A stretch of 7,768 nucleotides of DNA. It comes from an uncultured Eubacteriales bacterium. GTDB lineage: Bacteria > Bacillota > Clostridia > Oscillospirales > Oscillospiraceae. The notes beneath the pieces were generated by a model. That model had not been told where the DNA came from, searched no databases, and saw nothing but the letters and a program-made list of their open reading frames with translations. Positions 1-5,259 of the stretch are shown here, piece after piece. Where the stretch lies: NCBI GenBank assembly GCA_900321335.1, contig ONVR01000087.1, positions 1 to 7,768 on the forward strand, given 5' to 3'. Numbering within the stretch: the stretch's first letter is position 1; the number at the start of each line of letters is the position of its first letter. The position numbers and the translations under genes were made by a program.

Positions 1-429
1 GACCGCTTTGCCCCGGCGCTGGCCGACGTGGAGGAGCACGGTTACGGTATCGTCATGCCCGACAAGGACGCCCTGCATCTGGAGGAACCGGAGATCGTCA
101 AGCAGGCAGGCCGCTACGGGGTCCGGCTGAAGGCCAGCGCCCCTTCCATTCACATGATCCGGGCCGATATCGAGACGGAGGTCTCCCCCGCCATCGGCGG
201 CGAAAAATCCTCCGAAGAGGTGGTCAGCTTCCTGCTGCGGGAATTTGAAGGGGACGTGAGCAAGATCTGGAGTTCCAACCTGTTCGGCAAATCCCTCAAC
301 GACATCGCCAACGAGGGGCTCACCTCCAAGATCCGGAAAATGCCCTACGAGACCCAGCAGAAGCTCCGCCAGACCCTGCAGCGCATTCTCAACGAGGGCG
401 GCAACGGCCTGATCTGTATCCTTCTGTAA
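1..429 (+). CDS. spoIVA: Stage IV sporulation protein A, C-terminal part (5' end outside window)
   Basis: This is the last 142 codons of SpoIVA, open at the left edge and ending with TAA at 427-429. SpoIVA is the ATPase that polymerises on the outer forespore membrane in the mother cell and forms the basement layer of the spore coat, anchored by SpoVM. The N-terminal GTPase-like ATPase domain lies outside the window. What is visible matches the family's C-terminus: an EFEGDVSKIWSSNLFGKSLN stretch, an NEGL segment, and the ending TLQRILNEGGNGLICILL, close to the family's TLQRIINEGSGGLI ending. The full protein is normally about 490 residues, so roughly 70 percent is missing. The C-terminal region is known to matter for SpoIVA localisation. 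It is the only direct sign that the organism forms endospores. Identification is by recalled family sequence. Confidence 0.95.
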   Translation, partial: DRFAPALADVEEHGYGIVMPDKDALHLEEPEIVKQAGRYGVRLKASAPSIHMIRADIETEVSPAIGGEKSSEEVVSFLLREFEGDVSKIWSSNLFGKSLNDIANEGLTSKIRKMPYETQQKLRQTLQRILNEGGNGLICILL

Positions 430-437
430 CCATAGAG

Positions 438-483
438 AAAGCTGGGAGATGCGCTCTTGACAAAGCGCATCTCCCAGCTTTTT
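438..483. terminator. Intrinsic terminator between convergent spoIVA and recG
   Basis: A perfect 18-bp inverted repeat (438-455 pairing with 464-481) encloses an 8-base loop. It begins 8 bases after the spoIVA stop and ends 4 bases before the recG stop. On the plus strand the stem runs into five T residues (479-483) and then GTT, a good intrinsic terminator for spoIVA. On the minus strand the stem is followed by TTTCTCTAT, a weaker U-tract, so it can plausibly also stop recG transcription. Confidence 0.9.
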
Positions 484-485
484 GT

Positions 486-2540
486 TCAGTTGAAGCTGTT
501 CTCGCTTTTGCTGAAGAGGACCTCGATCTGGTCAGCCAGCTTCTTGTTTTCCGGCAGAGACAGTGTGGGATCCCGCTCCAGCACCTCACCGGCGGCCTGC
601 TGGGCCAGCTTGAGGACCTCCATATTGGACATGGCCCCGGCCAGCTGCACCTGGGGCAGACCGTGCTGCCGGGAGCCGAAGAAATCGCCGGGTCCCCGGA
701 GTTCCAGATCCTGCTCCGAGATCTTGAAGCCATCATTGGTCTGGCACATGACCTTCAACCGGGCGCGGGCCGTTTCGCCGCCTCCGCCCTCAAAGAGCAC
801 GCAGTAGGATTTGTGCTTGCCCCGGCCTACACGGCCCCGGAGCTGATGCAGCTGGGACAGACCAAAGCGGTCCGCGTTTTCCACCACCATCAACACCGCG
901 TTGGGCACGTCTACCCCCACCTCGATCACCGTTGTGGCCACCAGAATGTCCAGCTGCCCCGCCACGAAGGCGGCCATGACCTCCTGCTTGGCCTTTGGCT
1001 TCATCTTGCCGTGGACCAGGCCGACGCGCAGATCGGGGAAGGTCTGTTCCAGCTCTTTGGCGTGCTCCTGGGCGGACTTCACGTCCCCGCCCAGGGCGTC
1101 GTTTTCCTCCACCATGGGGCAGACCACGTAGACCTGCCGCCCTTCGGATACCAGTTTGCGGATAAAGTTGTTGATCCGGGGCCGCATGGACTCCGCCACG
1201 GCAAAGGTGTCGATCGTCTGCCGCCCCGGGGGCATTTCGTCGATGATGGACACGTCCAGCTCCCCGTAGATGATCAGCGCCAGCGTCCGGGGAATGGGGG
1301 TGGCGGACATGACCAGCACGTGGGGGCTCTCCCCCTTTTCCGTCAGCGCCGCCCGCTGGGCAACGCCGAAGCGGTGCTGCTCGTCGGTGACCACCAAAGC
1401 CAGCCGGTCAAAGGCAACCGCCTCGGAGATCAGGGCGTGGGTACCCACCACCACGTCCGCCATACCCAGTGCGATCCGCTCCTTGGCCTCCCGGCGCTGT
1501 TTGGCCGTCATGCTGCCCGTGAGCAGCTCAAAGCGCAGGCCCAGAGGCTCCAGCATCTGGCCCAGAGACTGATAGTGCTGCCGGGCCAGGATCTCCGTCG
1601 GGGCCATAAAGGCCGCCTGGTAACCGCTTTTGGCCGCGACAAAGCAGCAGGCCGCAGCTACAGCTGTCTTGCCGGAACCCACGTCGCCCTGGATCAGCCG
1701 GCTCATGACCCGGCCGGAAGACATATCCCCCATGGCCTCTTCAATGGCCCGGCGCTGGGCCCCGGTCAGGTGATAAGGCAGGGCGCTGTAAAAGGCCTCC
1801 AGGCAGGCGGGGTCCAGGCGCTTGCCCGTTTTCTCCGTTACGGCCCGGCGCAGGCGGCCCATTGCCGCCGACAGAACGAACAGCTCTTCAAAGATCAGTC
1901 TTCTGCGGGCGATCTCCAGGGATCCCTCATCCTTGGGGAAATGGATGTTCTCATAGGCGAAGGCCACGTCGCAGAGCTGGTACTGCCTGCGTACACTCTC
2001 CGGCAGGGCCTCCGGCATCAGACTGCCGCATTCGTCCAGCCCCTGTCGGATAAAAGCCGTCAGACTCCGTTGGTTCAGCCCCGCCGTCAGCGGGTAGATC
2101 GGGACGATCCGGCCTGTAACGGCGCCGATACGCTCCTCGGGCTCACACTGGGGATTGGCCATGGTCTTGCGCTGGCCGCTGCCCTCGACCTTGCCGTAAA
2201 AGGCGTAGCTCTGTCCCGGCTGGAAGGCGTCCTTCCGGTAGCTCTGGTTAAAATAGGTGATCTCCAGCGCTCCCGTCTCGTCCACCGCCTTGAAGCGCAC
2301 GATGTCCAGCCCCTTGCGGATGTGGGTCAGCCGGGGTGCCGCGGCGACCATCGCCACGACGCAGGCGTTCTCCCCGGGCATCAGCTCGCCGATCCGGAGA
2401 AAGACCGTCCGGTCTTCATAGGCCCGGGGAAAATAGCGCACAAGATCGGCAAGGGTATGGATCTCCAGCCGCGCCAGCAGCTTGGCTTTTGCCTCCCCCA
2501 CGCCCTTGATGTAGCGCACGTCGGTATCCAGCGGTTTCAC
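486..2540 (-). CDS. recG: ATP-dependent DNA helicase RecG
   Basis: RecG is a superfamily 2 branch-migration helicase that reverses stalled replication forks and processes Holliday junctions and R-loops. The product is 684 aa, normal for the family. An N-terminal region with a helix-hairpin-helix-like YIKGVGEAKAKLL (10-22) precedes the OB-fold wedge (about 55-150). The helicase core shows Walker A GDVGSGKT (285-292), the DEQH box (386-389), SATPIPRT (412-419), motif V ATTVIEVGVD (535-544) and motif VI QLRGRVGR (566-573). The C-terminal RecG signature GPGDFFGSRQHG is at 616-627. The start is GTG at 2538-2540, supported by GAGGTGA (2548-2554, minus strand) seven bases upstream and by the family-typical N-terminus. 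It is the last gene of the efp cluster. I found no clear promoter in the 89-base gap before it, so it probably depends at least partly on read-through past the upstream hairpin. Confidence 0.97.
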   Translation of the reverse strand: MKPLDTDVRYIKGVGEAKAKLLARLEIHTLADLVRYFPRAYEDRTVFLRIGELMPGENACVVAMVAAAPRLTHIRKGLDIVRFKAVDETGALEITYFNQSYRKDAFQPGQSYAFYGKVEGSGQRKTMANPQCEPEERIGAVTGRIVPIYPLTAGLNQRSLTAFIRQGLDECGSLMPEALPESVRRQYQLCDVAFAYENIHFPKDEGSLEIARRRLIFEELFVLSAAMGRLRRAVTEKTGKRLDPACLEAFYSALPYHLTGAQRRAIEEAMGDMSSGRVMSRLIQGDVGSGKTAVAAACCFVAAKSGYQAAFMAPTEILARQHYQSLGQMLEPLGLRFELLTGSMTAKQRREAKERIALGMADVVVGTHALISEAVAFDRLALVVTDEQHRFGVAQRAALTEKGESPHVLVMSATPIPRTLALIIYGELDVSIIDEMPPGRQTIDTFAVAESMRPRINNFIRKLVSEGRQVYVVCPMVEENDALGGDVKSAQEHAKELEQTFPDLRVGLVHGKMKPKAKQEVMAAFVAGQLDILVATTVIEVGVDVPNAVLMVVENADRFGLSQLHQLRGRVGRGKHKSYCVLFEGGGGETARARLKVMCQTNDGFKISEQDLELRGPGDFFGSRQHGLPQVQLAGAMSNMEVLKLAQQAAGEVLERDPTLSLPENKKLADQIEVLFSKSENSFN

Positions 2541-2578
2541 GCTCTCGTCACCTCACTTCGGATCAGGTCATTGGATAA

Positions 2579-2612
2579 GCGGAAAGCCGATGCGGCTGCA
2601 TCGGCTTTCCGT
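2579..2612 (-). terminator. Intergenic hairpin between the CD1247-like gene and recG (possible attenuating terminator)
   Basis: A perfect 14-bp inverted repeat (2580-2593 with 2598-2611), extendable by one G-T pair at 2579/2612, has a 4-base loop. It starts about 18 bases after the stop of the acidic-protein gene. On the minus strand the stem is followed by CTTATCC rather than a T-run, so efficient intrinsic termination is doubtful. It may reduce recG expression, stabilise a processed 3' end of the efp transcript, or both. Confidence 0.55.
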
Positions 2613-2629
2613 CAATCGCTTACAGGGAA

Positions 2630-3058
2630 TTACTCTTCGTCCTCTTCGTCGTCCTCGTCGAAGTCGAACTCCAGCTTTTCGCCGCACTTGGGGCAGATCA
2701 TGTAACCTGCGTCCAGGTCCTCGTCGGCAATGGTCAGCTCGGCGCCGCAGCTGGGGCAGTCAGCCTCCAGCTCCTCCTCGTCATCGTCACCGCAGCAGCA
2801 GCAACAGTCGTCGTCATCATCGCAGCAGCAGCCGTCATCGTCAACGTCGTAGTCCTCATCATCGTAGACAAGCTCTTCCACGTCGCTCAGATCGTCGGAA
2901 ATGGCGTTGACCTCATCGCACAGATCCGAGATGGTGTCGGCCATCTCCTCCAGCGCCTCCAGCATGGCGGCAATGACCTTGCCCTCCTTGGAATCCTTGT
3001 CCAGCTCCAGGCCGTCGGCCAGGCCCTTGATGTATGCAACCTTTTTGATAATTTCCAT
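2630..3058 (-). CDS. CD1247-like acidic protein with Cys/Asp clusters and C-terminal zinc ribbon; function unknown
   Basis: The 142-aa product is strongly acidic. Residues 1-65 (KKVAYIKGLADGLEL, then a Glu/Asp-rich helical segment) match what I recall as the CD1247 N-terminal domain of Clostridia, likely helical or coiled-coil. Residues 66-99 are an Asp/Glu linker carrying two cysteine runs, C77-79 and C85-89, separated by five Asp. Residues 101-125 form a CPSC...CPKC zinc ribbon (C101, C104, C122, C125; 17 residues between the pairs), followed by an acidic tail. There is no signal peptide or membrane segment, so it should be cytosolic. The ATG is supported by AAGGAGA (3065-3071, minus strand). 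It lies 26 bp after efp on the same strand and is probably co-transcribed with it. No function is established. Metal binding is an inference from the cysteines. The Cys-run segment is encoded by near-repeated trinucleotides. Confidence 0.8.
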   Translation of the reverse strand: MEIIKKVAYIKGLADGLELDKDSKEGKVIAAMLEALEEMADTISDLCDEVNAISDDLSDVEELVYDDEDYDVDDDGCCCDDDDDCCCCCGDDDEEELEADCPSCGAELTIADEDLDAGYMICPKCGEKLEFDFDEDDEEDEE

Positions 3059-3084
3059 TTTCAGTCTCCTTATTCCCGCACCAA

Positions 3085-3645
3085 TTACTTGGCACGCTCC
3101 AGATACTCGCCAACTCTCGTGTCAATGCGGACCTTGTCGCCGGGGTTAATGAACAGGGGCACCTTGACCTCCGCGCCGGTCTCCAGAGTGGCGGGCTTGG
3201 TCACGTTGGTGGCCGTGTCGCCCTTGAAGCCGGGATCGGTCTCCGTGACCTCCAGATCCACGAAGGTAGGAGGCTCAACGTTATAGGGCTTTCCCTTATA
3301 GGAATAAACCGTACAGACCATATTCTCCTTGACGAATTTGAAGTTGTCGTTCAAAACGCTCTCGTCAATGGGCTCCAGCTCGTACGTCTCGGGGTCCATG
3401 AAGTAGTACAGGTTGCCGTCGTTATAGCTGTACTCCATGCTTCTGCGCTCCACGGTTGCGCTCTCAAACTTGGCCGTGGGGTTGAAAGAGGTCTCAGTCA
3501 CCGCCCCGGTAATGACGTTTTTCATCTTGGTGCGGACGAAAGCGGCGCCCTTGCCGGGCTTTACGTGCTGGAACTCGACCACCTGCATAACCTGACCGTC
3601 AAGCTCAAAGGTCACACCGTTTCTGAATTCGCCTGCTGTAATCAT
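3085..3645 (-). CDS. efp: Elongation factor P
   Basis: EF-P binds ribosomes stalled on consecutive prolines, between the P and E sites, and speeds peptide bond formation. The product is 186 aa, the standard length, with the N-terminal KOW-like domain (about 1-63) and two OB domains. The loop that reaches the peptidyl-transferase centre reads KPGKGAAF, with Lys32 at the tip. In Bacillus subtilis this lysine carries a 5-aminopentanol group. No modification enzyme is encoded in this window. The C-terminal GDKVRIDTRVGEYLERAK is family-typical. The ATG at 3643-3645 has a perfect AGGAGG (3655-3660, minus strand) nine bases upstream. It has its own promoter just after yqeG and appears to head a unit with the CD1247-like gene and perhaps recG. 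Confidence 0.98.
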   Translation of the reverse strand: MITAGEFRNGVTFELDGQVMQVVEFQHVKPGKGAAFVRTKMKNVITGAVTETSFNPTAKFESATVERRSMEYSYNDGNLYYFMDPETYELEPIDESVLNDNFKFVKENMVCTVYSYKGKPYNVEPPTFVDLEVTETDPGFKGDTATNVTKPATLETGAEVKVPLFINPGDKVRIDTRVGEYLERAK

Positions 3646-3665
3646 GTATATGATCCTCCTATCGT

Positions 3666-3702
3666 TATTCGTTTTCGAATAGAATTCCGTTTATTTATTC
3701 TA
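3666..3702 (-). repeat. Small inverted repeats in the efp promoter/leader
   Basis: Two short inverted repeats overlap. TATTCG (3666-3671) and CGAATA (3676-3681) flank a TTTT loop just upstream of the ribosome-binding site. TAGAAT (3680-3685) and ATTCTA (3697-3702, the -10 box itself) are 11 bases apart. They could be an operator or a minor leader hairpin, but in AT-rich DNA repeats this short can arise by chance. Confidence 0.3.
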
Positions 3703-3725
3703 TCTCATAATCTCGCATTTTGCAA
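3697..3725 (-). promoter_or_regulatory. Sigma-A-type promoter of efp
   Basis: On the minus strand, a -35 TTGCAA (3720-3725, 4/6 to consensus) and a -10 TAGAAT (3697-3702, 5/6) are separated by exactly 17 bases in an AT-rich gap starting 17 bases after the yqeG stop. The predicted start near 3690 gives an untranslated leader of about 45 bases that contains the AGGAGG site. Confidence 0.75.
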
Positions 3726-3742
3726 GATTAAAATACGAATTG

Positions 3743-4252
3743 TCAGCCATTTCCGACCATTTTATTCCTGCACATCGCCCGGAAGGGCAATTCCATGGCA
3801 TAGCGCACCGCCAGAAAGGCGTTGGACAGGCGAATTGGCTCCACGGCAATGGCGGTGATCCCCGCCCGGTTGCCCCCCAGCACGTCCGTATACGCCTGGT
3901 CCCCGCAGATAGCGGACTGCGCCGGTGTTTTTCCCAGGCGCTCCATGGTGCGCCGGATGGCTTTGACGGATGGCTTTCCGGCGCCGTTGATGAATTCCAC
4001 GTCCAACAGCTCCGCAAAATGGGCCACCCGGGCCGTCTTGTGGGTATTGGAGACGATGTACAGGGTCACCCCCGCCGCCGCCATGTCCCTGCGCCACCGG
4101 AGCAGCTCCTCCGTGGCCTCAAACACGCCGTAGGCGGCAATGGTGTTGTCCAGATCCAGCATGAGCAGGGTGATGCCCCGCTCCAGCAGAAACGCCGGCG
4201 TGATCTCCGTCAGCCGGGAAAAGGCATAGTCGGGTACGGGTGAAAAACGCAT
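3743..4252 (-). CDS. yqeG: YqeG-family HAD IIIA-type phosphatase
   Basis: This is a 169-aa HAD-superfamily hydrolase of the YqeG family, predicted cytosolic Mg-dependent phosphatases whose physiological substrate is not settled. Motif I is LDLDNTIA, with nucleophile D33 and acid/base D35. Motif II is IVSNTH (S68). K93 sits in NGAGKPS, and motif IV is CGDQAYTDVLGGNRAG, with D118 and D123 as metal ligands. All catalytic positions are present. The ATG at 4250-4252 is chosen because AGAGAGG lies about six bases upstream and the resulting start, MRFSPVPDYAF, is normal for the family. A longer reading from a TTG at 4307-4309 would add 19 unlikely residues and lacks a ribosome-binding site. In Bacillus subtilis yqeG lies beside yqeH and aroE. 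Here it precedes efp, with a 97-bp gap containing the efp promoter. Confidence 0.93.
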   Translation of the reverse strand: MRFSPVPDYAFSRLTEITPAFLLERGITLLMLDLDNTIAAYGVFEATEELLRWRRDMAAAGVTLYIVSNTHKTARVAHFAELLDVEFINGAGKPSVKAIRRTMERLGKTPAQSAICGDQAYTDVLGGNRAGITAIAVEPIRLSNAFLAVRYAMELPFRAMCRNKMVGNG

Positions 4253-4313
4253 AGGAAACCTCTCTCGTTCATAAAAATTATTATTCAAGGCAAAACAGAT
4301 TGGGGGCAAGCCC
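4253..4313. promoter_or_regulatory. AT-rich divergent region between yqeG and the 4314 gene
   Basis: This 61-bp AT-rich gap must serve two divergent genes. For yqeG (minus strand) there is a possible -35 TTGCCC (4304-4309) and -10 AATAAT (4280-4285) with 18-base spacing. For the plus-strand gene TATTAT (4279-4284) resembles a -10 but has no convincing -35. The two candidate -10 boxes almost coincide, so the two promoters might compete. This is suggestive only. Confidence 0.35.
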
Positions 4314-5090
4314 GTGGAAGGGAAAACGAAACTGATCGTCGTGGCCGGGCCGAAGGATCTTGTCCGGGCCGGGGACGCCGGCTATCCGGTGGGACATCTG
4401 CTGTATTCCGTCAGCCGGGACGGCACACTGCTGGCCGCCGACAAAGACGCATCATCCGGGGCGGTGATGGTTCTGGATCTGTCCCGGTACGGGGGCGCCG
4501 ATCCCGCCGCCGCGGCGGCGGAGGTGACCTTCGTGCTGGACAGCCGGGGTTACCGGGCGCTGCTGGCCGATCCGGGGACCGGGGCTTCAAGGCCGGTACT
4601 GAGGCTGTCCGCCCTGCTGTGTCAGACGTGCCGCCGTCTTGCGATCCCGTTTTATACTTACAGCCCGGTACAGAAGGTCTGTCCCGGGGCGGTGACCGTT
4701 CTGTCCAGCGCCCTGTCCGGGGGGACTTTGGAAGGGCATCTCGCCGCAGGGCAAAAGCGTTACGGCACCCTGGCGCTGGAAGTGGAACCCTGCCGCCATG
4801 ACTTTTCCCTGCCGGACAGGAGCGGTCAGGGCCGCAGCCTGTCCCGCCAGGAGCTGGACCGTCTGCTGGAGCAGCACCGGCCACGGTGTTTTTTCTCTCC
4901 GGAGCTGTGTGTGAATTATTTTACCTACCGCAGCGGGCGTTCAGCCCATATGGTGCTCTATGACACGGCAGGGACCATTGCCCAGAAGCTGAAAGCAGCC
5001 TCGTCTGCCGGTATTGAGACGGCCTTCGTCTACTACGGGGCCGTGGAGGGCTGCATCAGCCATTTGGCAGATCTGTACCCGCCCGGGTGA
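4314..5090 (+). CDS. Uncharacterised protein, possible alpha/beta-barrel fold
   Basis: I do not recognise this 258-aa product. It has no signal peptide or membrane helix, so it is likely cytosolic. Predicted strands alternate with helices: VMVLDLS (51-57), a helix about 64-77, YRALLADP (80-87), a helix 95-110, IPFYTYSP (111-118), AVTVLSSA (126-133), LALEVEP (153-159), a helix 178-189, RCFFSPELCVNYFTY (191-205), a helix 218-232 and ETAFVYYG (235-242), as in a TIM-barrel-like fold. The segment VLYDTAGTIAQKLK...GIETAFVYYGAVEG loosely resembles the end of family 18 glycosidase domains (DD..S...K......G..G...W), but I see no DxxDxDxE catalytic motif. It has seven cysteines, none in an obvious metal site. 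The start is GTG at 4314 with a GGGGG element (4302-4306) seven bases upstream. It ends Pro-Pro-Gly. Its last 35 bp overlap the opposite-strand DUF951 gene. Confidence 0.75.
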   Translation: MEGKTKLIVVAGPKDLVRAGDAGYPVGHLLYSVSRDGTLLAADKDASSGAVMVLDLSRYGGADPAAAAAEVTFVLDSRGYRALLADPGTGASRPVLRLSALLCQTCRRLAIPFYTYSPVQKVCPGAVTVLSSALSGGTLEGHLAAGQKRYGTLALEVEPCRHDFSLPDRSGQGRSLSRQELDRLLEQHRPRCFFSPELCVNYFTYRSGRSAHMVLYDTAGTIAQKLKAASSAGIETAFVYYGAVEGCISHLADLYPPG

Positions 5091-5256
5091 TTTTTTTGAT
5101 CCCGCGCTCCGCTTTGACCCGGGGGAGCATGATCTCCCGGCCGCAGCCGGTACAGCGCAGTCTGAAGTCCGCGCCGATGCGCAGCACCAGCCACTGCCGG
5201 GCGCCGCAGGGGTGTTCCTTTTTCATGGTCAGAATATCGCCCACGTGAATGTCCAC
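5056..5256 (-). CDS. DUF951 (YyzM-like) small protein
   Basis: The 66-aa product matches the DUF951 family, short cytosolic proteins of Firmicutes with no established function. Family landmarks are all present: MDIHVGDILTMKKEHPCG with C17, the W22-containing strand, RIGADFRLRC with C35, C38 (CTGCG) and MLPR. The Cys pattern (C17, C35, C38) suggests metal binding, but only three cysteines are visible. Family members typically end near the KKI motif; here about eight residues follow it and overlap the convergent 4314 gene. The start is GTG at 5254-5256, three bases after the rarA stop, with GGGAGGA (5264-5270, minus strand) inside the end of rarA, so translation is probably coupled. In Bacillus this gene neighbours ychF; linkage to rarA is different. 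Confidence 0.9.
   Translation of the reverse strand: MDIHVGDILTMKKEHPCGARQWLVLRIGADFRLRCTGCGREIMLPRVKAERGIKKITRAGTDLPNG
5077..5097 (+). terminator. Weak terminator-like element at the end of the 4314 gene
   Basis: ACCC (5077-5080) and GGGT (5085-5088) can pair around a GCCC loop and are followed, just after the stop codon, by seven T residues (5091-5097). The 4-bp stem is short but GC-rich and the T-run is strong. The element lies inside the opposite-strand DUF951 coding sequence. Its function is uncertain. Confidence 0.35.
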
Positions 5257-5259
5257 CGC

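Noticed and set aside
2611..2616. TTGAC-like -35 box for recG on the minus strand
   Set aside because: TTGACG is a good match, but no -10 box occurs at a suitable distance; that position falls inside the hairpin stem.
663..2705. A 680-codon open frame on the plus strand
   Set aside because: It lies antisense to recG, whose helicase motifs are complete. Its product is low-complexity (His/Gly/Leu-rich with a Ser run opposite the Asp codons) and has no recognisable motif. Stop-free antisense frames are expected opposite GC-rich codons.
4411..4884. Arg/Pro-rich open frames antisense to the 4314 gene
   Set aside because: Composition is typical of GC-rich shadow frames, with no ribosome-binding site or recognisable domain. 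The plus-strand reading has plausible secondary structure and a suitable start.
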